Shown here one piece after another: positions 8,753 to 17,892 of a stretch of 64,000 nt of DNA. The position numbers were made by a program, and so were the translations under genes. The stretch lies in NCBI GenBank assembly GCA_045863055.1, contig BTUW01000004.1:1-64000 (forward strand), written 5' to 3'. Every line of letters starts with the position of its first letter. Within the stretch, counting starts at the first letter, position 1. The stretch comes from UTCHB3 sp008363265. GTDB taxonomy: Bacteria > Bacteroidota > Ignavibacteria > Ignavibacteriales > Ignavibacteriaceae. The notes beneath the pieces were generated by a model. The model saw only the letters and a list, made by a program, of their open reading frames with translations. It searched no databases and was not told the DNA's origin.

Positions 8753-9205
8753 ATGAGTGACAACCTTCAAAAACTAAAAGATATCTGTCTAAGCACTGTG
8801 GAACAGCACGGGATGATGTTCATCGATTTCGTGACACGCGGCGAAGGCAGGGTAAAAGTGGTGGAGCTTTTCATCGACGGGGAAGAAGGGGTAACGGCGG
8901 ATATTTGTGCCGCGATAAGCAGGGATATCAGTAAGGTAATCGAAGAAATGGACCTTTTTGAAGGCCCATCGAGGCTTGATGTCTCCTCACCCGGGGTGAG
9001 CAGGCCGTTGATCCATCTGAAACAATACACAAAACACATCGGCAGAAATTTTGAGGTCGCGTACCTCGAAGAAGAGAGCACAAAGAAGTTCAAAGGGAAA
9101 CTTCTCTCGATCGAAAACGAAGAAATTACATTTGAATTAAACAACGAAACAAAAACTCTTGGTTTCTCTCAGATAAAGAGCGCCAAGGTAAAAGTAAGTT
9201 TTTAG
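8753..9205 (+). CDS. rimP: Ribosome maturation factor RimP
   Basis: 150 residues, normal length for RimP, which helps assemble the 30S subunit. The N-terminal alpha/beta domain contains the family motif LFEGPSRLDVSSPGVSRPL (near 65-85); the C-terminal SH3-like part (about 88-150) includes KKFKGKLLSIENEEITFEL. It is first in the conserved rimP-nusA-infB order, with nusA starting 15 bases later. No strong Shine-Dalgarno is visible at its ATG, only GAGAG close upstream of ATATATG. Confidence 0.95.
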   Translation: MSDNLQKLKDICLSTVEQHGMMFIDFVTRGEGRVKVVELFIDGEEGVTADICAAISRDISKVIEEMDLFEGPSRLDVSSPGVSRPLIHLKQYTKHIGRNFEVAYLEEESTKKFKGKLLSIENEEITFELNNETKTLGFSQIKSAKVKVSF

Positions 9206-9220
9206 CGGAGGAAGACAGAG

Positions 9221-10462
9221 ATGAACGCAGACATAGTTGAATCGTTTGCGGCGATGGTAAGAGAAAAAGGAGTTGACAAGGATGTGCTTCACGGAATAAT
9301 TGAAGACATCTTTGGATTGCTTGTCCGTAAGAAATACGGGGAAGAAGCCAACTACTCCGTGGTTGTCAACATGGATAAAGGCGATATCGAGATATTTCTT
9401 GTCCGTGAGATCGTCGAAGAGGTGGAGAACCCTGAGAAGGAGATCAGCCTGGAAGAAGTTAACCGTCTCGGTAACGAGGACGAGCTTGATGTCGGCGATG
9501 AATATGTTGAGCAGCTTAAGCTGGCGGTATTTGGCCGCAGGCTGATCAATCTTGCCAAACAGAGTCTCAACCAGAGGATCCGAGAGATCGAGAAGGAGAT
9601 CATCCTGAACGAGTACAAGAAGCTCGAGGGTGAGATAGTAATCGGTGACATCTACCAGATACGGAAGAATGATGTTCTTGTTAATCACAACAAGAATGAA
9701 CTCCTTCTGCCGAGGGAAGAACAGATTCCTCACGAGAGATATTTCAAAGGCCATACCATAAGAGCCATTGTTAAAGAAGTCAGAAGAGGGAAGAGCGGCC
9801 CTGAGATAGTGATCTCAAGAGCAGATGACGAACTCCTCAGAAGACTCCTCGAGATCGAAGTGCCGGAGGTTTACGACGGTATCGTCGAACTGAAGCGTAT
9901 CGCCCGCCAGCCCGGTGAGAGAGCCAAGGTCGCTGTTGAGTCGATGGACAAAAGGGTCGATCCCGTGGGTGCTTGTGTGGGTATGAAAGGTGTAAGGATA
10001 CACTCGATCTCGAAAGAACTCGCCAACGAAAACATTGACGTTTTCCCTTACTCCGACGATGTTGAAACCCTTATTACCAGGGCTCTTGCCCCGGGCAAAT
10101 TAAAATCGATCGAGATCGACAGTGAGAACAAGGTCGCTACCATCTTCGCTGATGCCTCACAGGCAGCACCGATAGTGGGAAAGAGCGGCGTTAACATCCG
10201 GCTGGCGATGCAGATCAGCGGATACCACATCGACTTCCACAGGATAGCAAGGAACATTGAGGATTACGACAGAAAGGTTGAGACCATTGAACTCAAGAAT
10301 CAATTGGGTCAGGAAGTCTACGACAAACTGATGTTGAACGGGTTGGATTATGTGGTCGAAGTTATCGAAGCCGGAAGAGAAAGACTGCTTGAAATATTCG
10401 AAGGTGATGAAGAGCAGGTTGACAGTATTATCGAGATCCTGACACGCAGAATGCAGGAATAG
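9221..10462 (+). CDS. nusA: Transcription elongation/termination factor NusA
   Basis: 413 residues. N-terminal RNA-polymerase-binding domain about 1-125, S1 domain about 135-200 (IVIGDIYQIRKNDVLVNHN), then tandem KH domains about 230-345 with VGACVGMKGVRIHSISKEL and the second GxxG in IVGKSGVNIRLA. It lacks the C-terminal acidic repeats of the 495-residue E. coli protein, as is usual in this lineage. It modulates pausing, termination and antitermination. GGAGGA lies 12 bases before the ATG. Confidence 0.96.
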   Translation: MNADIVESFAAMVREKGVDKDVLHGIIEDIFGLLVRKKYGEEANYSVVVNMDKGDIEIFLVREIVEEVENPEKEISLEEVNRLGNEDELDVGDEYVEQLKLAVFGRRLINLAKQSLNQRIREIEKEIILNEYKKLEGEIVIGDIYQIRKNDVLVNHNKNELLLPREEQIPHERYFKGHTIRAIVKEVRRGKSGPEIVISRADDELLRRLLEIEVPEVYDGIVELKRIARQPGERAKVAVESMDKRVDPVGACVGMKGVRIHSISKELANENIDVFPYSDDVETLITRALAPGKLKSIEIDSENKVATIFADASQAAPIVGKSGVNIRLAMQISGYHIDFHRIARNIEDYDRKVETIELKNQLGQEVYDKLMLNGLDYVVEVIEAGRERLLEIFEGDEEQVDSIIEILTRRMQE

Positions 10463-10482
10463 AAAGACAGGACAAAAGACAG

Positions 10483-13224
10483 ATGTCTGAAGCAAAAGAG
10501 CAAAAGATTAGAATTCACCAGTTTGCCTCGCAGTTTAACGTTTCCGCGCAGGCAATACTTGATTTTTTAAAGAAAAAAGGCTACGATGTAAAGTCAATTA
10601 ATACTCCTCTTACAGCGGTGATGTTTGAGGATATTAGGGTACAGTTCAAAAAGGACATGGAGCGGGCTGAGAAGCATTATCAGAAGCTCGAAGAGTTCAA
10701 TAAGAAACTTTCGGGAATGAACGAGAAGCTTCCTGTTCCCGAAGAAAAGCCTGCCGCGGAGCCGGAGCCTCTGGTTGAGAAACCTGCTGCGCCACCTCCA
10801 CCTCCCGCACCCGAAGTTAAGGAAGTGCCGGTCGAGCCGGTTGCCGAACCTGTCGTGCTACCGGAGACAAAGATTGAACCGGTTGTTGAGAAAGTCGTTC
10901 CGGAAGCCCCAAAAGTTGAGAAACCGCCTGTCGTAAAGCAAGTTTCCAAACCAGTTGAAGAAGAGTACACGGTTTCACCCGAGATCGAAGCGCTGATAAG
11001 GAAGGATGAACCTGAAGAACCGGCCGCTCCCGAAGAGAAAAGAGCCGGCGCTCGCAAGTATGACGTTGATCCGAGAACCGGCAAGCCGATGGGTCTGAAG
11101 ATCCTTGGCCGGATGCCGAGTGAGGAACCGCGTCAGAAGAAAGAAGAGCCGCGCCCGGCCGCTCAGCCACCGGCGGAATCACCAAAACCCGCTACCACCG
11201 CCGATGACGACAGGGACAGAAACAAAAAGAAGAAAAAGAAACCGAAACCAAAGAAAAGAGAGCCTCAGGTTGAAGAAACTGATGCTTCAAAGAAAAAACC
11301 AAAGGTAAAGAAACTGGAAATAGACCAGAAGGAAGTTCTGGAGAATATCCGGAAAACGATGCAGGAAGCAGATGATGCCGGTGTATCGAGCAGGGCCACC
11401 CTCCGTAAGAGGAAAAGGAAAGAGCGTCAGGAACTTCAGGAGAGGATCGATGAGCAGAGAAGGCTCGATGAAAAGAAGATCCGCGTGAATCAGCTGATGA
11501 CCGTGGCAGAACTTGCCAACACGATGGCTGTTTCAGTCGGTGAGGTGATCTCCAAATGTATCGCTCTTGGACTTATGGTTTCGATAAACCAAAGAATTGA
11601 ACTTGACACTATCACCCTTGTTGCCGATGAGTTCGGTTACGAGGTTGAACTCGAAGAAGAATACGTGGACGACGCCCTTGTTGATATCGAAGACAGTGAT
11701 GATGAGCTCTCAGGCAGGTCGCCCGTTGTTACCATCATGGGCCACGTTGATCACGGTAAAACCTCACTGCTCGACTACATCCGCAGCTCGAACGTGGTTG
11801 CCGGCGAGTCGGGTGGTATCACCCAGCACATCGGTGCTTACAAAGTTGAAGTCAAGCCGGGTCACTACATCACATTCCTCGACACCCCGGGTCACGAAGC
11901 GTTCACAGCAATGAGAGCACGTGGAGCCCAGGTGACCGATATTGTAATTCTTATCGTCGCGGCCGATGATGCAGTGATGCCTCAGACCGTTGAAGCCATT
12001 TCTCACGCGCAGGCCGCCAATGTTCCTATCGTTGTGGCGATCAACAAGATCGACAAACCCGGCGCGAACATGGAAAAGATCAAGCAGCAGCTTGCCGACA
12101 GGAATGTTCTGGTTGAAGAATGGGGCGGAAGATACCAAAGTGTTGAAATATCAGCGAAAAAAGGTTTGAATATCGATGTGCTGCTCGAGAAGATACTTCT
12201 CGAAGCAGAAATACTTGACCTCAAGGCCAATCCCGACAGGGAAGCAAGGGGTGTGGTTATCGAGTCACAGCTCGACAAGGGACGTGGGGTTACCGCCACT
12301 GTTCTTATCCAGAAAGGCACCCTTAAACAGGGCGACATCTTCGTGTGCGGTAATCAGCACGGCAGGGTAAGAGCCATGTTCGATGAGAGAAATAAAAAAC
12401 TTCATGATGCCCCTCCCTCGACCCCCGTGCTCGTGCTCGGATTTGAAGGAGCCCCTCAGGCGGGTGATCAGTTTATTGTGGTTGATTCCGAAAGAACAGC
12501 CCGTGAGATCGCCGTTAAGAGGCAGCAACTCAAGAGGGAACTCGACAGTAAACAGGTACGCCATATAACGCTCGATGAGATCTCGCGTCAGATATCGATC
12601 GGTGGTGTCTCTGAACTTCCGATCATCGTTAAAGGTGACGTTGACGGCTCGGTTGAGGCTGTTTCCGACTCACTTATGAAGCTTTCCACCGAGGAAGTTA
12701 AAGTACGCGTGATCCACAAAGGTGTAGGCGCCATTTCCGAGAGTGATGTTCTCCTCGCCAACGCGTCGAGCGCGATCATTATCGGTTTCCATGTCAGGCC
12801 GAACCTCGCCGCAAGGAAACTTGCCGAGACTCAGAAAGTGGACATCAGAATTTACAACATCATTTACGACGCCATCAACGAGGTGAAACAGGCACTCGAA
12901 GGTATGCTTTCGCCGATCCTTTCGGAAGAGATCACCTCAACTGTTGATGTAAGGGACACTTTCAAGGTGCCCAAAGTCGGAACCGTTGCCGGTTGCTACG
13001 TGCTCGAAGGAAAGATCACCAGGAACGACAAGGTAAGAGTGATCAGGGATGGGCTTGTGATATTCACGGGCGACATCTCCTCACTTAAGAGGTTCAAGGA
13101 TGATGTGAAAGAAGTTGATACCAACTACGAGTGCGGTATCAGTCTGTACAACTTTAACGATCTAAAGGTCGGCGACCAGATCGAAGGTTTCAAAGTTGTA
13201 GAAACCAAGAAGAAACTCGACTGA
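10483..13224 (+). CDS. infB: Translation initiation factor IF-2
   Basis: 913 residues. An IF2_N module (about 5-55) is followed by a low-complexity Pro/Glu/Lys linker (about 75-300, including a poly-Lys stretch), a second IF2_N-like module (about 335-390) and the GTPase core: G1 GHVDHGKT at 420-427, G3 DTPGHEAF and G4 NKID. Domains II, III (IF-2 fold) and IV follow to the C-terminus. It recruits initiator tRNA and promotes subunit joining. It starts 20 bases after nusA. Confidence 0.97.
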   Translation: MSEAKEQKIRIHQFASQFNVSAQAILDFLKKKGYDVKSINTPLTAVMFEDIRVQFKKDMERAEKHYQKLEEFNKKLSGMNEKLPVPEEKPAAEPEPLVEKPAAPPPPPAPEVKEVPVEPVAEPVVLPETKIEPVVEKVVPEAPKVEKPPVVKQVSKPVEEEYTVSPEIEALIRKDEPEEPAAPEEKRAGARKYDVDPRTGKPMGLKILGRMPSEEPRQKKEEPRPAAQPPAESPKPATTADDDRDRNKKKKKKPKPKKREPQVEETDASKKKPKVKKLEIDQKEVLENIRKTMQEADDAGVSSRATLRKRKRKERQELQERIDEQRRLDEKKIRVNQLMTVAELANTMAVSVGEVISKCIALGLMVSINQRIELDTITLVADEFGYEVELEEEYVDDALVDIEDSDDELSGRSPVVTIMGHVDHGKTSLLDYIRSSNVVAGESGGITQHIGAYKVEVKPGHYITFLDTPGHEAFTAMRARGAQVTDIVILIVAADDAVMPQTVEAISHAQAANVPIVVAINKIDKPGANMEKIKQQLADRNVLVEEWGGRYQSVEISAKKGLNIDVLLEKILLEAEILDLKANPDREARGVVIESQLDKGRGVTATVLIQKGTLKQGDIFVCGNQHGRVRAMFDERNKKLHDAPPSTPVLVLGFEGAPQAGDQFIVVDSERTAREIAVKRQQLKRELDSKQVRHITLDEISRQISIGGVSELPIIVKGDVDGSVEAVSDSLMKLSTEEVKVRVIHKGVGAISESDVLLANASSAIIIGFHVRPNLAARKLAETQKVDIRIYNIIYDAINEVKQALEGMLSPILSEEITSTVDVRDTFKVPKVGTVAGCYVLEGKITRNDKVRVIRDGLVIFTGDISSLKRFKDDVKEVDTNYECGISLYNFNDLKVGDQIEGFKVVETKKKLD

Positions 13225-13255
13225 TCCGGGCCGTAAGGAAGATAACAGGAGAATT

Positions 13256-13627
13256 ATGGGGCACAGAGTAGAGAGACTCGCCAGCCAGATAAAAGATGAG
13301 TTAAGCATGATAATGCTTCTCAAATACAGTAACAGTCCTTTCGGTATGATCACCATCACCGGCGTGCGCCTTACTGCCGATCTCAGGCTGGCCAAGGTTT
13401 ATTTCTCTGTTTTTGAGCGGACCAAAAGAAAAGAAGCCCTTGAGAAGGTGAATAATGACACACCCGCGATCAGGCACGAGCTCGCCTCGAAGATCAGGGT
13501 GCGCTTTATGCCCGAACTCAGGTTCTACATTGATGATACCGCTGACCAGGTGGAAAAGATCGAAAAACTGCTGAAGGAGATTCACAAGAATGATAACCAG
13601 GTCGGTAACGAACTATCAGGAAATTGA
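13256..13627 (+). CDS. rbfA: 30S ribosome-binding factor RbfA
   Basis: 123 residues with the KH-like RbfA fold: N-terminal MGHRVERLASQIKDELSMI, central GVRLTADLRLAKVYFSVF and C-terminal RFMPELRFYIDDTAD. It binds precursor 30S particles and helps 16S 5'-end maturation. It follows infB after 31 bases (AGGAGAATT before the ATG) and its last 38 bases overlap truB in another frame. Confidence 0.95.
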   Translation: MGHRVERLASQIKDELSMIMLLKYSNSPFGMITITGVRLTADLRLAKVYFSVFERTKRKEALEKVNNDTPAIRHELASKIRVRFMPELRFYIDDTADQVEKIEKLLKEIHKNDNQVGNELSGN

Positions 13628-14303
13628 TTTCGTTGCCGGTCAGACCATACTTGTTGACAAGCCTCTGGATCTGACATCATTCGATGTCATTTACAGGTTG
13701 AGAAGATTCCTTCACATTAAGAAGATCGGCCACGCGGGTACACTCGATCCGAAGGCGACAGGCCTGCTGATCGTTTGCACAGGGAAATCGACAAAAAAAA
13801 TCGATTCTTACATGGGACTCCCGAAAGAATACACCGGTACCATGATGCTGGGTGAGCAAACCCCCTCGATGGATAGGGAGACTGAAGTCCATATTTCATC
13901 CGACACCAGCCATGTAACGCCGGAGTTGCTGAAGAAGGCAGTTGAAGAGCTTACGGGTGAGATCGAACAGATCCCGCCGATGTACTCGGCTGTTGCGAAG
14001 AACGGAACCCGGCTCTATTCGCTTGCCCGGCAGGGTAAAACGATTGAAAGGGAACCCCGCAAGGTTGTCGTGGAACAGTTTGAAATAACCGGCTACTCCC
14101 ATCCGGTGATTTCTTTCAGGGTTGTTTGTTCGAAAGGGACCTATATCAGAGTACTGGCACACGATCTCGGTGAAAAACTCGGATGTGGTGCCCACCTTTC
14201 ATCGCTCAGAAGGACCGCGATCGGGGATTTCCGGGTTGAAGATGCTTTAACCATACAGGAATTCGGCGATCACATAAAAAACTTAGTGCGGACAGAGACT
14301 TAA
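13590..14303 (+). CDS. truB: tRNA pseudouridine-55 synthase TruB
   Basis: 237 residues; makes pseudouridine 55 in the tRNA T-loop. The catalytic aspartate is D53 in GHAGTLDPKATG, and KEYTGTMMLGEQTPSMDRETEV and CSKGTYIRVLAHDLG segments are typical. The protein is shorter than E. coli TruB because it lacks most of the C-terminal PUA region. The first in-frame ATG gives a 38-base overlap with rbfA; no later in-frame start precedes the conserved N-terminal ILVDKP, so this start is preferred. Confidence 0.94.
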   Translation: MITRSVTNYQEIDFVAGQTILVDKPLDLTSFDVIYRLRRFLHIKKIGHAGTLDPKATGLLIVCTGKSTKKIDSYMGLPKEYTGTMMLGEQTPSMDRETEVHISSDTSHVTPELLKKAVEELTGEIEQIPPMYSAVAKNGTRLYSLARQGKTIEREPRKVVVEQFEITGYSHPVISFRVVCSKGTYIRVLAHDLGEKLGCGAHLSSLRRTAIGDFRVEDALTIQEFGDHIKNLVRTET

Positions 14304-14306
14304 AAA

Positions 14307-15239
14307 ATGAAAATATACCGTGACCTTAAGGAGCTGGAAAGGTCTGATAACACGATAATCACCGTCGGTACATTCGACGGGGTGCATCTCGGGCATCAGA
14401 TCCTTCTTGATATCCTTAAAAACCGGGCGAAAGAGACCGGCGGAAGGTCGCTTTTGATAACTTTTGATCCACATCCCCGCCAGGTGGTATTTAAGGGCGG
14501 CGATATCAGGCTTCTCACATCAATTGACGAGAAGTTGCGCATTCTGGAAAGTCTTGGCATCGATGAGGTGTTCATTATAAACTTTACACTCGAATTCTCG
14601 GAATTGGACGCGGAATCGTTCTTTACCCGGTACATAATCGAGGGTACAGGGATAGGTGAGATCATCGTCGGTTATGATCACAGGTTCGGTAAAGGCCGGA
14701 GCGGTGACGAAAATTTCATCAGAAAATTGTCAGAAAAATTTGGTTTCAAAGTAACTTATGTTGAGGCTGTAATGCAAAATCAGACCAATATCAGCAGTAC
14801 ACAAGTAAGAAAGCTGCTCGCCGAAGGTAACGTTAAGGCGGCCGCTGAACTTCTTGGGCGTGATTATGAGATATTCGGAGAAGTTATCCATGGAGACAAG
14901 CGCGGCAGGGAACTGGGATACCCCACGGCCAATTTGGAATGCGATTCAGATAACAAACTTCTACCCGCAAACGGTGTTTATGCGGTAATGGTGGAACTCG
15001 ACGGCAACAACTTTAAAGGAGTATTGAATGTCGGCCGACGGCCAACCTTCAACCTGAAGGATCTTGCAGTCGAAGTTCACCTCATCGATTTCGCCGGTCA
15101 CGATCTTTACGAAAAGACGCTCCGGGTGAAATTTATCGACAGGATCAGGGGTGAAATGCGTTTTATCGCGAAGTCGGATCTCGTGGAACAGATCCAGAAG
15201 GACAAGGATACCGCTCAGGCGATCCTCGGGAATTTATAA
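14307..15239 (+). CDS. ribF: Bifunctional riboflavin kinase / FAD synthetase
   Basis: 310 residues. The N-terminal FAD synthetase domain carries the nucleotidyltransferase motif GTFDGVHLGH (21-30) and VGYDHRFGKGRSGD. The C-terminal flavokinase domain has RGRELGYPTANLE, GVYAV and NVGRRPTF. It converts riboflavin to FMN and then FAD. Its position directly after truB and before rpsO is common in Bacteroidota. It begins 3 bases after truB. Confidence 0.96.
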   Translation: MKIYRDLKELERSDNTIITVGTFDGVHLGHQILLDILKNRAKETGGRSLLITFDPHPRQVVFKGGDIRLLTSIDEKLRILESLGIDEVFIINFTLEFSELDAESFFTRYIIEGTGIGEIIVGYDHRFGKGRSGDENFIRKLSEKFGFKVTYVEAVMQNQTNISSTQVRKLLAEGNVKAAAELLGRDYEIFGEVIHGDKRGRELGYPTANLECDSDNKLLPANGVYAVMVELDGNNFKGVLNVGRRPTFNLKDLAVEVHLIDFAGHDLYEKTLRVKFIDRIRGEMRFIAKSDLVEQIQKDKDTAQAILGNL

Positions 15240-15252
15240 CAATTAATTAATT

Positions 15253-15274
15253 TGCCCCGGTAATTTCTGGGGCA
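15253..15274 (+). promoter_or_regulatory. Hairpin in the rpsO leader
   Basis: TGCCCC (15253-15258) and GGGGCA (15269-15274) form a 6-bp stem with a 10-base loop, 29 bases before the rpsO start. No T-run follows, so it is not an intrinsic terminator. S15 binds structured elements in its own mRNA leader in several bacteria, so an autoregulatory site is possible, as is an RNA-processing site. Confidence 0.45.
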
Positions 15275-15303
15275 GGATCGTACAAACAAAACAGGAATAA
15301 ACA

Positions 15304-15567
15304 ATGACAAATCAGGAAAAACTTGAGATAATCAAGAAACATGGCGCTAATGAGCAAGATTCAGGCAAAGCTGAAGTGCAGATCGCTCTGTTAACCAAGA
15401 GGATCAATGATCTTACAGCGCATTTCCAGGCTCACGCGAAAGATCACCACTCGAGAAGAGGCCTTCTGATGCTGGTTGGTAAAAGAAGAAGATTGCTCGA
15501 TTATCTTATCAGAAAAGATATCAACAGATACAGAGCCATAATAAAAGAATTGAATATCAGAAAGTAA
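15304..15567 (+). CDS. rpsO: 30S ribosomal protein S15
   Basis: 87 residues, near the universal S15 length. Signature stretches are DSGKAEVQIALLTKRINDLT, HFQAHAKDHHSRRGLLMLVG and KRRRLLDYL. S15 is a primary 16S rRNA-binding protein that organises the central platform of the 30S subunit. It is followed after 8 bases by pnp, the conserved rpsO-pnp pairing. Confidence 0.98.
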   Translation: MTNQEKLEIIKKHGANEQDSGKAEVQIALLTKRINDLTAHFQAHAKDHHSRRGLLMLVGKRRRLLDYLIRKDINRYRAIIKELNIRK

Positions 15568-15575
15568 GGTTTTAA

Positions 15576-17687
15576 ATGATGTACACAAAAGAAGTTGAAA
15601 TTGGCGGCAAGATACTGAGCTTTGAGACGGGGCGTTTCGCCCGTCAGGCTGCAGGCTCGGTAATGGTCCGTTACGGTGACACGATGGTTCTTGTCGCCGC
15701 AGTAGCTTCTCCAAAGGCAATGGAAGGTATTGATTTCTTCCCTCTACAGGTTGAGTACCGTGAAAGATTTTCCGCTGTCGGCAAGTTCCCCGGCGGTTTC
15801 TTTAAGAGAGAAGGAAAGCCTTCCGAAAAAGAGGTCCTAACCGCAAGGTTGATCGACCGCCCCATCAGACCCCTCTTCGACGATAATTACCGCAATGAAA
15901 CACAGGTTATAGCCAACACGCATTCGTTCGACAGAGAGAACGATCCCGATGTTATCGCCATTTGTGGCGCTTCGGCTGCCCTTGCTGTTTCAGACATCCC
16001 ATTCCTCGGCCCAATCGCCGGTGTGAGAGTGGGAAGAGTTGACGGTGAATTCGTGGTTAACCCGACATTCGATCAGCTCGCCAAAAGCGATATCGAGCTC
16101 GTAGTTGCCGGTACCGAAGATTCGATCATGATGGTTGAAGGTGAAGCTCACGAAGTTTCGGAAGAGGTAATGCTTGGCGCCCTCGCGTTCGCGCAGGAAC
16201 AGGTTACCAAGATCGTTTTGGCGATCAAGGAATTTGCCGCTGAATGTGGCAAGCCGAAAATGGTTGTCACTCCAAAGGAAATTGATCAGGATCTCCTCGC
16301 TGATGTCAAAGCACTTGCCTACGACAGACTCGATGCCATTATCAGCACTGTAATGGAAAAACAGGAGAGAAGCAACGCTTTCGACGCGGTTTCCAAAGAG
16401 ACCAACGAAGCTCTTGCCGAGAAATACCCTGAAATGGAGAACACCATTAAAGGTATCATTCACGATTTCCAGTATGAACTGATTCGCAAGTGCATCCTCG
16501 AGAAAAATCTCAGACTCGACGGTAGAAAAACACACGAGATCAGAAACATTACCGTAGAACTCGGCGTTCTTCCCAGAACCCACGCTTCAGCTCTCTTCAC
16601 AAGAGGTGAAACACAGAGTCTCACGACCCTCACCCTTGGTTCGAAGAATGATCAGCAGACCATCGACGGTCTTATGGAAGAGTCGGTAAAAAGATTCAAT
16701 CTTCACTACAACTTCCCACCTTTCTCGGTTGGTGAGGTTGGAAGATACTCAGGCGTCGGCAGAAGAGAAGTCGGTCACGGAAACCTTGCAGAAAGATCGC
16801 TGAAGAACATGCTTCCCGCCGAAAAGGATTTCCCATACGCCCTCAGGCTTGTGAGTGACATTCTTGAATCAAACGGTTCATCATCAATGGCCTCGGTTTG
16901 CGCCGGTTCACTCGCCCTCATGGATGGCGGTGTTCCCGTGAAGAAAGCCGTTGCCGGCATCGCGATGGGTCTCATCAAAGAAGGCGACGCTTTCGCGGTT
17001 CTTTCAGACATCCTCGGAAATGAAGATCACTTCGGTGACATGGACTTCAAGGTTGCCGGAACCTCTGAAGGTATCACCGGTTTCCAGATGGATATCAAGA
17101 TCAAAGGTGTTTCATTCGAGATCATGGAGATCGCTCTCCGTCAGGCAAAGGAAGGCAGACTGCACATCCTCGGCATCATGAACAAGGCGATCGATGCTCC
17201 AAGACCTGAGATATGTTCTTTCGCCCCGACACTTGTTTCACTCACGGTTCCTACAGACCTTATCGGTTCGATCATCGGACCGGGTGGAAAAACCATCCAG
17301 GGTATGCAGAAGGAGTTTGGAGTAGACATCTCGATCGAGGATGACGGTACAGTTCAGATCGCGGGACCTGATGGCGAATCAGCCAACGGTGCTGCAACAA
17401 GGATCAGACTGATGACCACCATGCCTGTTGTCGGTGAAGTTTACGACGGTGTTGTTACCAAACTTATGGAGTTCGGTGCTCTCGTCGAGATACTTCCGGG
17501 TAAGTCAGGACTCATGCACATTTCGGAGATCGACATGAAGAAAGTGCATAAAGTGACCGACTACTTTAAAGAAGGCGATAAAGTTAAAGTAAAGCTCCTT
17601 CGTATCGAGGGTGGCAAATACAGCCTCAGCCGTAAAGCCCTTCTCAAAGAAGCAGCCGCGTCTGAAGCGAAAAATAAAGAAGAATAA
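15576..17687 (+). CDS. pnp: Polyribonucleotide nucleotidyltransferase (PNPase)
   Basis: 703 residues, full length. First RNase PH domain about 1-140 and second about 310-540 with LDGRKTHEIRNI, FTRGETQSLTT and FGDMDFKVAGTSEGIT. KH domain about 555-615 (IIGPGGKTIQGMQ) and S1 domain about 620-690 (GEVYDGVVTKLMEFGALVEI). It degrades RNA 3' to 5' with phosphate and is a core part of mRNA turnover; the ribonuclease G gene just downstream fits that role. Confidence 0.97.
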   Translation: MMYTKEVEIGGKILSFETGRFARQAAGSVMVRYGDTMVLVAAVASPKAMEGIDFFPLQVEYRERFSAVGKFPGGFFKREGKPSEKEVLTARLIDRPIRPLFDDNYRNETQVIANTHSFDRENDPDVIAICGASAALAVSDIPFLGPIAGVRVGRVDGEFVVNPTFDQLAKSDIELVVAGTEDSIMMVEGEAHEVSEEVMLGALAFAQEQVTKIVLAIKEFAAECGKPKMVVTPKEIDQDLLADVKALAYDRLDAIISTVMEKQERSNAFDAVSKETNEALAEKYPEMENTIKGIIHDFQYELIRKCILEKNLRLDGRKTHEIRNITVELGVLPRTHASALFTRGETQSLTTLTLGSKNDQQTIDGLMEESVKRFNLHYNFPPFSVGEVGRYSGVGRREVGHGNLAERSLKNMLPAEKDFPYALRLVSDILESNGSSSMASVCAGSLALMDGGVPVKKAVAGIAMGLIKEGDAFAVLSDILGNEDHFGDMDFKVAGTSEGITGFQMDIKIKGVSFEIMEIALRQAKEGRLHILGIMNKAIDAPRPEICSFAPTLVSLTVPTDLIGSIIGPGGKTIQGMQKEFGVDISIEDDGTVQIAGPDGESANGAATRIRLMTTMPVVGEVYDGVVTKLMEFGALVEILPGKSGLMHISEIDMKKVHKVTDYFKEGDKVKVKLLRIEGGKYSLSRKALLKEAAASEAKNKEE

Positions 17688-17695
17688 ATTAAACA

Positions 17696-17724
17696 GCCGG
17701 CCCCCCGGTGGGGCCGGCCTTATT
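17696..17724 (+). terminator. Intrinsic terminator after pnp
   Basis: A 9-bp GC stem, GCCGGCCCC (17696-17704) with GGGGCCGGC (17710-17718), 5-base loop, then CTTATT. The hairpin is strong but the T-run weak. It begins 9 bases after the pnp stop and separates pnp from rng. Confidence 0.8.
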
Positions 17725-17892
17725 CATCACCAAGTTTTGAAATATAAATGATCGAGTTTCTCAGAAACTTAATCCTCTTGTTCTGTTACTCACACACCGC
17801 CTCCGTTTCCGGGACGGGTGAAGTGCGTTTAAATGGTATTGGAATATTTACAGCAGTTCAAAACCTGTTAAATATAAAGAGTTTAACACATT

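Noticed and set aside
10680..11185. Long antisense open frames within infB
   Set aside because: They mirror the Pro/Glu-rich linker of IF-2 and give Ser/Gly/Thr low-complexity products, a composition artefact.
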